NCBI GenBank assembly: GCA_020809705.1
Contig: CP085826.1
Location: forward strand, 7,812,001 to 7,876,000
DNA: 64,000 nt
Direction of reading: 5' to 3'
Source of the DNA: Calonectria ilicicola
Taxonomy: Eukaryota; Ascomycota; Sordariomycetes; Hypocreales; Nectriaceae
Positions 33,525 through 46,017 of the stretch are shown one piece after another. The position numbers and the translations under genes are program-made. Each line of letters opens with the position of its first letter. Position 1 is the stretch's first letter. The notes below the pieces were generated by a model, which was given only the letters and a program-made list of their open reading frames with translations, was not told the origin of the DNA and made no database searches.

Positions 33525-35849
33525 ATGTCGCCCAAGCCCTCATTTTCTAGCCATAAGCTTACTGCCCCATGCGACAACAACCCCGCCATCGTCACCATTT
33601 CACCAACGCTCGCATTCACTAAATTTACCGCCCAAGCTGCCAATATGATATGGTCAACCTTTGAAACTATCCGCCAGATCTTCGACCCATCGTCGGCGAG
33701 AACTGCTGCAATCAGAGCTGGGTATTGTGATGTTTGTGCCCGAATGTTGGGCACCCCACAAGGCATCAAAGCCCTCTGTACCTTGCCTGGATATCGTCAT
33801 CACAACTACGCAGGATGCCGAGAAAACGCTGAACAAGGATGTCCGCTATGCGACATGATTTTTCGCCAAGGATGGGAGGCTAGGAAGGAGGTCAATTTGG
33901 GTTCAGCCTCCAAACAGGAGCTTCAAGGCCTACCTGTCTACTTTGTCGCACGGAAGCCCAATACTTCTGGAATGGGCGGGTCTAACTTGAATGCTCTTAG
34001 AGACTGGTCTGATAGGATTAGCAAAGGTTTCGGCGACATTGCGTGGCTTGAGGGCGGGTTTATTGAAGCTATAAAGCTCGGGAAACGGTCACCACAAGAT
34101 GAGTCTACCCGACAAGTAGTGACTTGGTACGGGCTTGTAGCTTTAGTGGCAATGGCATCTTATGGTAAATCAATCCTTGTGCTCATTCACGAATGGCTAG
34201 CTTCCTATATATATGACGCTGATCAATTATTAGACAATCCGGCGGCGGAATGCTTCCCGGAACGAATTGTTTGTGATAATTTTATGGATGACCAAGTCAT
34301 GGTGGAAGCCATCAAATGGATGAATGACTGCATCGAAGGTCGCCACGACACTTGCGTTTACCTTGGCGACCCTCAACTTCCTACTCGTGTTCTCGATGTA
34401 GGATCCGGCCACGATTTTACAGTTCATCTTCGGGCCTCAAAGGCGAATGATCGTGAGAAATACATAGCCTTGAGTTATTGTTGGGGAGGACCTCAGCCAC
34501 TCACAACAACAAAAAGCAACATCACCAAGCTCATGGCTGGGATCGACGTGTCCGCCCTACCACAAACTCTTCGCGATGCAGTTCTCACCACTCGACGTCT
34601 GGGTATTCGATATCTATGGATTGACGCCCTGTGCATTATCCAAGATAGTGCCGAGGATAAACTCAACGAGATCGAGAAAATGGGAATGATTTACCGAAAT
34701 GCCACAGTGACCCTTGCCGCATCCTTCTCCCGAACGGCTTCGGATGGCTTCCTCAAGTCTAGCATGGAAAACAGGTCGACAACTTGCACCATACCCGTGC
34801 GTCTTCCTCAGAAATACCAGATTGGAGAGGTGACATTGGCAGCTCAGAAAGGTACCAGCAAAAAGAATCCAGATCCTCTTCGGACTCGTGGCTGGGCATT
34901 CCAAGAGGCCATCCTCTCTCAGCGGCTTCTTGTCTTTTCCAAATACGAGCTGCGCTGTCACTGTCGGGGAAGGCACCGGAGATCATTGAACCTTGGTAGC
35001 TTCACCCAAAATAGCGAGCCACATTTGTATTCGCTTGGTGTAAGATGGTTCGAAGAGCTTGACGCCTACCACAAAGAGCACGGAGACGGCTGGATGTCGG
35101 CGCCATTTCTCAACAATATGTGGAATAGCATGTTGCGGGACTTTACGCTCCGCTCGTTGAGCTTTCTAGACGATCGGCTGCCCGCTGTGCAGGGGATTGC
35201 GAATGAGCTCTTGCACTCTACTCACCTGTCAGACGACCTGAACAAGACTTATTTTGCAGGTACTTGGGCAGCGTGTTTGCCTGAACAGTTACTCTGGTGT
35301 CGTAGCAATGTTCCGGTTCTATCCTCGGATGGGATCGACCCTGACAAAATCTAGCGGAGCTTGAAGAGATCAAACAGGGCGCCAAGTTGGTCGTGGGCCT
35401 GCCTAGACTGCCCCGTTGAGTTCGCTTCAGTGGAATATGAAGAACTAGCCGGAAAATTCTCCATCTTGTAAGCGTCTTCACAATCACAGGGCCCTGTATA
35501 TAATGCCTTCATGCAACTGGAGGTTGAGTGCAATATGCTTTGCCGCAGCCTGGATGAATTCAATCAGGATCGATCAACATCCAGCGACATCCGGATCAAC
35601 ATGGACCTTGAAGAAGATGAAATTGGCTCAAAAGTTACAAATATTCACTATCTAATGTTTGCAAAGTATATTAGCCAGGATGGTCTGCTAGATACCGACC
35701 CGCTGATGCTATACTACGTATCAGGTATAGTCGCCATCGAAACTGAGAAAGACTGCTTTAGGCGGCTGGGATATTTTCGATGGGATATTTGTAAGCCTGT
35801 TGATGATGAGTTTTCATTTGGTTCTCAGCGGAAAGTGAAACTTGAGTGA
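33525..35849 (+). pseudogene. HET-domain protein gene with two in-frame stops in the C-terminal part
   Basis: An open frame of 609 residues from the ATG at 33525 holds a full HET domain: YIALSYCWGG, then LPQTLRDAVLTTRRLGIRYLWIDALCIIQD and MGMIYRNATVTLAAS, followed by TRGWAFQEAILSQRLL. The N-terminal Cys motifs (YCDVCARM, GCPLCDMIF) are usual. The frame stops at TAG 35352-35354, yet the same frame continues with the conserved RAPSWSWACLDCPVEF, then a second stop TAA at 35469-35471, then GPVYNAFMQLEVEC and the family-like end ERLGYFRW-type (read FRRLGYFRW), finishing at 35849. No intron removes both stops in phase. CAG-to-TAG and CAA-to-TAA (C to T) would explain both. The shorter 609-residue protein might still act, since the HET domain itself is complete. 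Confidence 0.8.
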
Positions 35850-36004
35850 TATCGACTACAGGAGTGGACATGGTTGTAGATTTCTAATCGAAATGCGACA
35901 ATTTTCAATTGACTATCAAACCCCTTCTATAATAGCCTCCTGGCTTTGGTACAGCATGGAACCAACGATTTGGCTCAGCGATGCTGTTCTATAGACTCTA
36001 AAGT

Positions 36005-36997
36005 TTAGTTGATACCTACAAGCTTCAAGGAATCCTCCCACAATCGAGCCTCGCTCTCTGGGTCATAGGCATGCTTGGCGTGGCCTGGTCCATTGACACT
36101 GCTTGGATTCTCAACCAGCTCCGCCACGGCACAGTTATCTAGATACTTTCCTCCTTTACCTTCCCACTCTCTACCAATGGCAGCCCAAACAGTGGTTGCA
36201 GCACCTTGTTCGGGGCTCTTCATGCCCTTGATCATATTCTCATCCACTATCGAATTCAATTCTTCGTGCGAGAGAAACTTGGCCAAAGGTGTATTGATCC
36301 CACCAGGATGTAGGCTGGTCGCGTGGAGGCCCTGAGCTCCATAGCGACGCTCAATTTCGTTGGCCATGTAAATATTGGCCGTTTTAGATTGAGCGTAGGA
36401 AACCCAAGCATCATAGCCGCCCTTTTGAAAGTTGTAATTGTCTGATGCGTTGATGCCATTCCTCAAGTGCGCAGCGGACGCAACGACAACGACTCGAGAG
36501 TGGAAATCTGGGGTCACAGCTGCGAGTAAAGCCGGCTCCAAGAGCTTGAAGAACAAAAAGTGGGATAGGTGATTGGTTCCAAATTGCAATTCGTGCCCAT
36601 CTTTGGTGAACTCGAGATCCTGGACGGCCATGATACCGGCATTGTTAACCAAGATGTTGATCTTGTCCGTCTTAACCAAAATCTCGTTTGCCGCAGCCCG
36701 GACGCTCTCCAAGGAGTCCTGATCCATCTTCACGAGTTCCATCCGTGTTGGGTCAAAAATGCCCTCGAGCGCGGTCTTGGCTTTGCTCAGGTTGCGAGCG
36801 GTCAGGAAAAGTCTAGCCCCTGTTGTTGAGAGGGCGCGAACCGTCTCGATGCCAATACCGGAAGAGGTTCCGGTAATTACAATGACTTTTCCATGGAGTT
36901 TTCCTTCCACGCCTTCATCTTTGATGATTTGCATTGCTGTTGGTCTGGCGTCACCAGGGCCCTGGGGGTTGACGTGGGATGCAGCGTATCGTGACAT
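36005..36997 (-). CDS. Short-chain dehydrogenase (WWOX/retinol-dehydrogenase-like)
   Basis: A single-exon frame of 330 residues. TGTSSGIG lies at residues 42-49, ARN follows the second strand (NADP(H) preference), NNAGIM is present, the Ser is in VVVASAAH, and the active site reads YAQSK. LHPGGINTPL follows, as in the family. A ~30-residue N-terminal extension precedes the Rossmann core. Known family: fungal extended SDRs of the WWOX/RDH type, acting on hydrophobic alcohols or ketones. Substrate unknown. Confidence 0.9.
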   Translation of the reverse strand: MSRYAASHVNPQGPGDARPTAMQIIKDEGVEGKLHGKVIVITGTSSGIGIETVRALSTTGARLFLTARNLSKAKTALEGIFDPTRMELVKMDQDSLESVRAAANEILVKTDKINILVNNAGIMAVQDLEFTKDGHELQFGTNHLSHFLFFKLLEPALLAAVTPDFHSRVVVVASAAHLRNGINASDNYNFQKGGYDAWVSYAQSKTANIYMANEIERRYGAQGLHATSLHPGGINTPLAKFLSHEELNSIVDENMIKGMKSPEQGAATTVWAAIGREWEGKGGKYLDNCAVAELVENPSSVNGPGHAKHAYDPESEARLWEDSLKLVGIN

Positions 36998-37555
36998 GAT
37001 GAACGAAGGTTGAAGAGGTTGATGAAAATGGTCAAGGTGTTTGATGTAGAGAAGAGAGGGTTGTTTGCGATGGATTGTTGTGGTTTGCTACTGTCGAATT
37101 ATTATTCTTATATATACTATTTGATCTTAAAACTGGTCGACTAAGTCCCACCACCGTTCCCATCATCATGACCTAACTCCGTTGTTAAAATCCGAGCTGT
37201 GAATTAATAATTTTACGCACTGGACCCATTCCCCACGAAATTTCTTTCCATCTCCGCCGAACTTCAAAAGGCCGCTGCGTTGTTCTCCATCTTGCGTGGA
37301 AGTTGTGGCTTACTGTCGGGACAATTTTGAAGCATTATGGCTGACGGTTTTGCCGTTTTGGCTTTAGCGTTAGAGTTTAAAGTAAAAATCCTTTGTCAGC
37401 TGGCTGACAGGTTTTCTTCTTTGGGCTTAGTTCGGTCTGGGCAGGTCAATGCTTCAATCACTCTGTCCACCAAAGGACCTGGTCTTTCGCACTCCTCCGC
37501 GCTCTTCCGGATTTTCCGTGGTCTCCGACATCGAAGTGATTAACTGCCGTCGGAA

Positions 37556-38496
37556 ATGGCAGATAAAAGCACACCGCTCGCCACTTATGAGAGAAAAGAA
37601 AAAAAGAAATTGCAGAATCGACTAAACCAAAGAGCGCGAAGTAAGCCAACAAGACCCTCGCACCCTTCAAGTGAAGACTGACTTGACGGATTCCAGGAGA
37701 ACGCATCAAACGTGAGAAGGGCGTCGACGCGAAAAATCGCCAACCTCCGTATCAAGTCGATTGTTGGCGGTTATGTGAATATGCTGATACCTCTCATCAA
37801 AATTTACAACCCATCCAAGATGTTGTCAATGCCGAAGACCATTTATCAATCGGAGTGACAGCTACTGCAATACCCCAGTCGGCCATTGACTTCAGGGTAG
37901 CGCTGCCAATTGATCATGCTTTGATACATCTAGTAGCCCACACTGCGTGCAGGGGTCTATTATCCAACAAATCTGTATTGAGGAGTCTGGCTGTCTTCAT
38001 CAACCCCCTTCACGATGCGCCTGTCCGCCCCGATGTAGTGACAGAATGTGATTTCGCAGTGGTTCGACCATCACGTCTTGAAATACCATCCTGTCTTTCG
38101 CCGACGCAGCTTCAGATGAATTCGCCGCATCCTGCCTGGATGGATGTATTACCATTTCCGGAGGTGAGAAACAATCTAATACGGCACCAGGCCTCTTTCA
38201 ATCACAGGGAATTTCTCGAGGATCTTGTTGGGGACTTGGCACACATGGCACCAAAAGTTGATCAAAACTTGGCCAGTACCACAACTGCAAGGAGTCCTCA
38301 GAGTCAAAACTTGGCAATTTGGGGTGGAAGCCTAGTATTATGGGGAGAACCTCATCTAAAGGAGAGCTGGGAGGCTACTCCTATCTTTTTGAAAAAATGG
38401 GCATGGGCTACGCAAGATTGTACCATGATTATCGAGGTCACTAATAAATGGCGGGCAAGCCGAGGAGAGGTGCCTCTGAGAAGGCCTTTTCTTTAG
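37556..38496 (+). CDS. bZIP transcription factor with DUF3425 domain
   Basis: Two exons join in phase: 37556-37640 and 37697-38496, giving 294 residues. The first exon gives a basic region (ERKEKKKLQNRLNQRARRERIKR across the junction) with the N-x7-R pattern reading NRLNQRARR. The leucine zipper is very short or absent. The C-terminal ~200 residues match DUF3425: DHALIHLVAHTACRGLL, PTQLQMNSPHPAWMDVLPFPE, then LVLWGEPHLKESWEAT and TNKWRASRGEVPL. This pairing is common in filamentous fungi. Target genes are unknown; the nearest are the SDR (divergent) and the pectate lyase. Confidence 0.88.
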
Positions 38497-39708
38497 AATC
38501 ACCATGTGGGGTATGAGGCGTTTGGAAGAGGTTTTGTTTTTAAATAGAGGCTTGGAATAGATTTCCTTTTCGGGGTTCCGTTTCGTTGCTCCGTTTGTTG
38601 CTTCGTTCGTTTGCTCGCTTTGAGTATCCACGCTAATCTTGGGATATCTATTTTCCCGGATCCCTTCCCAGAAGAAGCCATCGGTGCATGGCACCCGTTG
38701 CAGCGCCACAGGTAACGTTCCCTGTCATGGGATGGACAAGACCAGAAAGCTTAAATAACCACAATGCCAAGCATAACGGGCTTCCCCACCGGCTTAATTT
38801 GGGGTACTGCATAAATCAGAAGAGAAGACATCGTGGTTACGCGTAATCGGTTATTGTCCTTCTATTCAACGTTACCTGACAAGTTGACTAGTTGCATGAA
38901 GTATTTAGGACGGCCAGATCGATAGAGAATTATGGGGCCTGATACGTTTGCGCTATTATCCTTGTGTTCTAGTCTGGTTTGAGTATGATCAAGATCTAGT
39001 CCGTCATGTTTAAAATGGAAATTTTTGTATTCTACTTCTGTAGTGATAACGGTAAATTATGATTGTGGCATTTGGCCCTTGTGCGTGACCCGATTGCCGT
39101 CCATGGCCCAAACCGGTCCTTTAGTTGCATTGATGATGCTTTCATTTTTTTTTTTTGAAAGAAATTGCAATTCGATTGCCTTTGACTTCTTGGCAATACC
39201 GGACTTACCGATACATGTCTAACAGACGATGGTCGCCCTAGTCCGATTCACAGGCTCTATTCGCAATGGCGTGTCTTGGGAGGTGGTCTGGTGTTGTCTA
39301 TAAACCCCCACTGTTTCAGCTTGATAGGTCAATTGCCTCTTTGGGAGTTGGAAAAATTTCTCCGTGCTGGTGAGCAGATGTTGTAGAATAAACTTTAAAT
39401 TTAAGCCCAGGTGGCGGCTTGGCCGATATTTTTGACGCCTTGACCGGTGCCGTGTTTGATTGGCGGAAGATGTAGCACCGCTGTTTCCTATCTGGTGCTT
39501 GCTTCCAGAATTACCAGACTTGGAACTAGGAACAGGCCTATGATTGATATTGAACGTAGATTTGGTTGATGGGAATGTATGTATTCGAGGAAGTGAAGAT
39601 ATGTATAAATGAACGTTTCTGCATTCTCAAGTTCCTGGCTATTCTATCATCTCATCGCATCATTCTTACTTGCAAAAACACCGCTTCAAATTTTCCAACA
39701 ACACCAAG
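38497..39708. other. Intergenic with pectate-lyase promoter
   Basis: No gene seen. A TATA-like TATAAAT lies at 39604-39610, about 100 bp upstream of the pectate-lyase ATG. Confidence 0.5.
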
Positions 39709-40602
39709 ATGCATTCTTTTAGCATTCTCGCTCTTCTCCCAGCCGTGATGGCTGCGGCAACTACTACTCTACCCGCTTCTTCTGGAGCGGTTACGAGCGC
39801 CACTGCTATTCCTGTTGCCGTCTCGTTTGATGGCGGCATGAAAATGTATGACCGAAGCAGTGAGTGTTACCCAAATACTAGCTATTTTCAAATTACCAAA
39901 AAATTAACGTTGTTTGAATTTAGCCAAGGTTTGCGCTGAGCAAGATGAGACGGGCGAAGAAGACGCCATGTTCATTCTTGAAGACGGTGCCACACTCTCC
40001 AATGTTATCATCGGACCTAACCAGGCTGAGGGCGTCCACTGCCGAGGAACATGGTAAGATTTAAAAATGCCTTCTTGGATTTTGTGATGCTAACTAGCGT
40101 GATCTAGCACCCTCAACAATGTTTGGTGGTCTGACGTTTGCGAAGATGCCCTGTAAGTCACCCTGTACTTGTCCCACAGTGCCAACTAACATGGCTCTTT
40201 CCCAGCACTCTTAAGCAGGCCAGTGGAACCTCATTCATCAATGGAGGCGGCGCATTCCATGCTTCGGATAAAGTCGTCCAGTTCAACGGCCGCGGCACCG
40301 TTGAGATCAAAGACTTCTACGTTGAAGACTATGGCAAGGTTGTTCGAAGCTGCGGTAACTGCCCTGACAACGGTGGCCCTCGCAACGTCGTCTTGGATGG
40401 CGTCGTCGCTGTTGATGGAGGCGTCTTGTGCGGAATCAACACAAACTACGGAGACACTTGCACCATGACAAACTGCTGCCAGAACAGCAACAAGTCATGC
40501 GATCGCTACGAGGGTAACGATACCGGAGCTGAACCAGATAAGCTTGGATCCGGCCCAGATGGAACCTTCTGCACTGTCTCTGGATCCAGCACCAACTGTT
40601 AA
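39709..40602 (+). CDS. Secreted pectate lyase, PL3 family
   Basis: Four exons join in phase: 39709-39859, 39924-40053, 40108-40152 and 40206-40602, giving 240 residues. A signal peptide ([19 protein letters not shown]) is followed by the PL3 core: [26 protein letters not shown], then [40 protein letters not shown] and [10 protein letters not shown]. The four blocks and the conserved cysteines are intact. Known function: calcium-dependent beta-elimination of polygalacturonate in plant cell walls. It points to a plant-associated or litter-feeding lifestyle. Confidence 0.95.
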
Positions 40603-40790
40603 AATGTTTCGCTGTACAAGAATGTGATAGAGTAGAATAGACTAGAGTAAGCGTGCTCACGCTTTCAATTTGATTATTGGTTGCACCCAATTTTAACATT
40701 ATTATGCTCACAAACTCGAAATGGAAAAAGTTGGCTTGTCAAAACAAGAATATTATTTCAGTATCATTACCGCGTGCATGGCCAGCCATG

Positions 40791-42002
40791 TCACCCATCC
40801 TTGTATGCAAATGTATCCCGATGACGTTTCTGCTCCCACCCAGCCTTTATTAGCCAGAACATGGCCATCAAGGGCGTTGTTATTAATCCCAGCACTCCAC
40901 CAAGAATTCCCTTAAATATTTGAGGCGTCCACCGATCAGGGTAGGTATAGTCCCAGCCATTGGGGGTACCGAAAGGGATCAAGATGCCCACGCTCGCTGG
41001 CCAGAGGAGAAAAAAACAAACAACAGCAATCAGGAAACCCCGAAGCGCCTCCTGTATCACTGACGCCAGGGTATTTAAAAAGCCTGGGGCGGCCATCTTG
41101 ACTTGGTATTCTGCGTCGGCCTCCTCGTCTGATGCGATGTCGTAGCCTAGAGAAGGCAAGAAAAACCACCACCTAAGCCAACCGCGGGTAGGTTTTGGGA
41201 TGAACCCAATGGGCTGCACGCCGCGCTTGGCAAGGTCGTTGGCAACCAAAGCCTTCTCTATGAACCAGGTCATAATGCATTGGATGATGATGGTGACTGC
41301 TGCGTCACCGGCCAGCGTGTTCGGTAATTGAAATAGACGAATTGGGTTTGCCACTGTATTCTGGGTTGTATACATGGCTTTTGGATTAAAGTATTACATG
41401 TCAGTTCTTTTTTTTCTGATGCATCAAGAAAATGATGGTGGTGGTGACAGGGGTGTAAACTCACGATACGCTAGCCCAAAGTTAATTCCACCAGAGACAA
41501 TCATGCCGCCTAAGCCATCAAGAACAAAAATGTAAAATAATTGGTGAGCGGTAAAGCGGTCGCTGGACTCTCGATGCCCTAAATTTGATGGCGGCTCTAT
41601 CTCGGGTTCAGGCTGGAGCCGCGTCTTTTCGTCGTAAAAGGTTTCTGCTCTCTCCATACGATCATTGTGATGCACTGGTTCGGGACGACGCTGGGGGGGC
41701 TCAAACTCACCGCGCAGGGCCATGGAAACGCCCTGATGCTGCTGCTCGTAGTGGTCGTGTCTGGCCTTGGCTGCCATGTATTGCTCCTCTATCATAGACC
41801 TCCTTGCTTGAAGAAGTCGGATTTCCTCGTCATAGTCGTCTGTCTCCTGGCGGGCCTGGTGCATCATCCTCCCGTACTGTTGCATCTTGTGCTCGAGCGG
41901 TTGCATGACGTTCTGGAGGACGCCTGGGCTGCTGAGACGACTAATTGGGCTGTCTTGCCCTTGGTTGGGCGAAGGCCCCGCATGCATGTTGGGCCGACGC
42001 AT
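40791..42002 (-). CDS. DUF2456-like fungal membrane protein
   Basis: Two exons join in phase: 41465-42002 and 40791-41377, giving 374 residues. The first ~140 residues are polar, with a probable coiled coil (DDYDEEIRLLQARRSMIEEQYMAAKARHDHYEQ). Then come four or more hydrophobic segments with the family-like IRLFQLPNTLAGDAAVTI and the WFIEKALVANDLAKRGVQPIGF stretch. I recognise this as DUF2456, which has no established function to my knowledge. Confidence 0.82.
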
Positions 42003-42913
42003 GGATGAGATGGTGAAGATGGATCAGCGCTCGCTCGCTCAGAGTGTGTTTTCAGTTTTCCTTTTTGCAAATCCGAGGAGCGAGAAATATCTTACTCGAC
42101 GGCGTCTTTCGTTCTTTTGTTTTGGGCGGCCACTCAGAGACATCTTACGAGGGGAAGGTCAACTGCCCCATAATAAGGGGCGCCAAGGGGCATTGCCTGA
42201 GCAACGATTAACCCTGGCTCAATAGCGTGATTAAAAATGTCAATTGGACGCGAGACAAGCGGTCTGCTTGTGACTTGGATTGGGCAGTTGGGTTTTATTT
42301 TCGTTTAAAAAAAAAAAAACGAAAAGAAAAGCGAATGCGAATAATGGTTCATAATGCAGGCACTTGACTCTGTGCATTGGATGCACACTGCATTGAAATG
42401 CCACCGAAACCTTCGGTCCACACCCGCATGTACATGCGTCTTAGCGTCTGAGTCTCACATCTCGATGGAGCAGACACAACATCATTCGCTGCCGCACCAA
42501 ATTAGCTCCAATTCTCTTTTAGCCAGTGCTGGCGGGTAAGAAATTGTGCCCAGTTCAACATCATGAAGTTTGTACCTATCGTGCGCTTAGAGATAATCTC
42601 ACGCTCATCTTATACAAACCCCAAGTTTAGATAAGTAAGCATCCTGCAATTTAATGAGCACAAAATGGTCCATCATCCCAACTTCACAAGGGAGTTTGTT
42701 ACATATCAAGAAATGATTCAATTGTGCAATAAAAAAAATATGTTCGTGAATAGAAAGTCCTAAGCTTTTCCCAGAAAAACTAACACTTTTATCATAAGTG
42801 ATGTAAGTCGGTACCTGCCCTTGACGCATGAAGAAAACAGTAATCTCCGCCAGATCAATGAACATGAAAGACGTGTGCATTTTACATACTGCGAATTCTC
42901 ATAAAATCGCACA
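42003..42913. other. Intergenic, no gene seen
   Basis: A poly-A tract lies near 42306-42319. No open frame with family features. Confidence 0.55.
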
Positions 42914-44415
42914 CTAAAACTCATTTGCCTTTCCCCGCGTGTGCAAAGTGTCATGTATGACACCAGCTTTGTCCACATATCCTATTCGGATCAAGCCCGA
43001 CATATCCGAATCAACAAATTTGAGGATGCATTGCATCTCGAGAGAGAGTTGGGTTGGTGCAGCACGGCGACGTCTGCTCCTGTTGGTTTCTCGTATTTCG
43101 ATCAGCGAAGAATTATTTTTACCATTGTGAGGATGGTCAAGCAGCGACAAGCTCGGGAAAATATGACTGAGCGCCATTCGTGCTGAAGGGAGGCAGGCAC
43201 AGATAATTCCCACATCAACTTCGATTGTTGACCACCTAGAAATGACATAAGAGTCCCATGTTAAGTTGAGGGACTTCCCTAGCCCCAGTTCGATGAGCGA
43301 CCGAAATCGAAGAATACTGACAATGGTAACGCTGTCAACGGTTATTAGAACGTCATCCTGTTGCGTTTTTGGGAGGGTAGAATACGTACAAAGTACCGAC
43401 ACAAAACATGATTCCGACCATGACTTTCTGCTTCCACTGTAGGTCAAGGGATTTTATTTGCGATAATGGAAGAACTAGCATCCAGAGATCCATCGCAATG
43501 GCAATGGCCGCATTAGTCAAGCCAAATATGTTGGGGCTCAAACAATGCCCTTGATGCTCACCATCCCACTGGTGCCAAAAATAGCTCAAGGGCTTGCAGC
43601 CGAGAAAAGCCACAAAAAGGAATGTCATCAGAAATATTGCATTGAACACGATTGTTAACCATATAATGCGGCAGACATTCCGAATTGGCGAAATCCGGAG
43701 ATAGAGGAACAGAATAGAGAGCTTGATAAGCGGAATCTGGAGCAAATAAAGGACATTCGTAGCAAAAAAGTATTTATAAAATCGTGTGATTTGTTCGGGT
43801 GTCAAGGTCCAAATATCGCAACCTAGACCATTGGCAGTAAGGCCGATGATATTTATTACCATGCACGGTATGTTGAAAATACCGGCTACCAGGATGAGCC
43901 AATCATCAAACCCGAAGTCGATTTTCCACCAGGCTTTGGCGATGAATCTCTGCACTATAAAAGTTTGGCTTGCAGCTCCAAGAATATTGGACAAAAGAAT
44001 ATATTCGGTCGATTCGTCACGAACTGAGGCATTGCAATAATTCATGGTCAAATTCTTCATGACTTCAAGACACAGGTTAGTAAACAGTCAGCTCAGCCAA
44101 CAAAGCCACGTCTCATAAAAAACATACCAAGCACATCTTTGGCATTGCAAGAATTTGAAAAGCATTTCGTGGCTTCTTTTTGCACATTTTCATCGGCGCA
44201 TGTGCATATTCTATCTGTAAAAGAGCATGCTGTGTTGCTGATTGCGGCTGTGACACACGGTATCTAGACAAAATGTCAACATGGAGACTGAGAACGCGTT
44301 TACGTATACTCACGGCACAGTCAGGCACTGCTTGGAAAGATTGCGAAGACTGCACTAGGCCGTTGGATGCGGCAACAAAGCTTAGAAGCAAGGTCGATTT
44401 CCACGCAGTTTGCAT
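42914..44415 (-). CDS. CFEM-domain Pth11-type seven-helix receptor
   Basis: Four exons join in phase: 44314-44415, 44128-44263, 43390-44062 and 42914-43331, giving 442 residues. A signal peptide (MQTAWKSTLLLSFVAASNG) precedes a CFEM domain. Its eight cysteines fall in PDCA, IPCV, TACS, RICTCA, KCFSNSC and NYCNAS. Seven hydrophobic helices follow with Pth11/rhodopsin-like landmarks: FDDWLILVAG, ITRFYKYFFATNVLY, LIKLSILFLYLRI and the IVSILRFRSLIELG segment, ending in CACLPSARM. Known role of the family: sensing host-surface or hydrophobic cues (Magnaporthe Pth11). The cytosolic tail is short. Confidence 0.9.
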
Positions 44416-46017
44416 CGTTCAATAATTTCTTTGCATCAAAATCAAATTTCTTGGGGAAAAAAACGCCGATAGAACAAAATCATCAATTCAAATAGCAGCC
44501 AGTGCTATACCAATGAACCGGACAAACCACCCGCAGCACATTTATAATTTGTATGTGTAGTTACGATTGCGCTTTGAATGCACCTTGCGGTGTTGAGTGT
44601 AAGGGGCCCACGTGCTCTCCCCACTAGCAGCGGATCAAAAAGTCAACGGCCCGAGGAATCGTTGCACAGACGAGATCCACGACTAGTCCATGCGCTGGCG
44701 CCCTTTGCTGAAGCGAAGACCATTGTGAGTGGTTACACCATCCCGCTAAGTTTCAGGTTCCGCTGAACACACTTGGGACGACAACTAGGGCAAGGCGTTG
44801 CTTCTTAAATCTAAAGTACCGTAGTATCAGACACGCTCAAGCGATGGTGATGACGACGGGACAAGATCGCGCACAGACAGACAGACACTCCCAGGCGAAC
44901 GGGAGAGAGTCCGAGTGGCTTAACGGGAAAATTATCTTCAATTAGACAGCTGCGCTAACTAATACTTAATAAATTCGGGGTCGGGGAGGCAGGACCAACA
45001 GGTCGGGAGAGGCACCCAGGTGATGCCCCCTTTACCCCCCAGTCATTCCTTATTAACTTCAGGATCGCCGACCGGGTAGGCTTCGCTTCTGAGTATTGAA
45101 TCGGTTATAACCCCACGTTTTAGTCTTATTGCATCGTTATGCACTGTTATCAGCATGCTGCCGGTACTTCCCAAAGCAGGCTTGCAGATCCGTCTAGGCG
45201 ATTCCCCCATGTCGTCTTCCAACAATTAGCATTAACTTGCGTATGTGCGCTCTGTTCCATGTAATTAATCCTGTTAGTCAGGCAACCGCTGAGTGAGGCG
45301 TACCTGCTACAGGAAATGACAGATTCCATTCCAGTGTTGGAAGTGGGTTGGGAGGGAGCCGACGTGGTTTTGAAGTCATATTGACCTACATCACCTGCAC
45401 TACTTCATATTGAGCTATTTTTGGAAGAATTATTGATTCATCCAACGTTTCGCTTTCTGAGTAATTTCCATTTTTATCTCATTATAAATCTCAGTGTTGT
45501 GCTTCTTTTCATGATGGACAATAATGCCTCCCACGCGAAATTGTGCAGGAACTCGGGGCTGTTTGTTCACAGACTCATAACCCTTTGATGGCGACCTGAT
45601 ACTGACGATTGCCCAAGAGTCCAGGTAAGATTTCAAACTTACACCATACTGACCACTTCATCTGTCCCGTCATGCAAAATCCCGTCCTGGAACCGCCAAA
45701 GCTTGAGAAAAGCCTGAGAGTTACCAGTACACGGCGAGGGATCTGCTGGTCGAAACAATTTCCCACCCATGTGTTTCAGTAATTTCATGCCAGTCACTAA
45801 CTGGATCAGAAAGATAGGAACCTACTCTTTGCATTTAATGATATATATAGCATTTCTCTAGTCGACAATCGTTTTCCAAAAAGAAAAAAAACCACAACAG
45901 CAATTCCAACATACCGCGGGCGGTAGCTGCTCATTAGACAACAACAATTGCCTCGGGCGCCATAGCCTTTTTCACGGTACCGCCGATTTCGATACCGACC
46001 TTCCTTCAACTCATACC
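44416..46017. other. 1.6-kb intergenic region, no gene seen
   Basis: A tRNA D-arm-like stretch near 44907 was examined and rejected. No coding frame is supported. Confidence 0.55.

Noticed and set aside
35469..35490. A 22-nt GTAAGC...CACAG intron removing the second HET stop
   Set aside because: Too short for a spliceosomal intron, and its removal would break the reading frame that continues into the conserved tail.
38785..38792. CCCACCGG near 38.8 kb as part of the aromatic regulon
   Set aside because: A single copy far from the cluster, with no paired site; it can occur by chance.
44905..45000. tRNA-like stretch (GTCCGAGTGGCTTAACGG)
   Set aside because: Resembles a D arm, but no T arm (GGTTCRA type) or paired acceptor ends follow.
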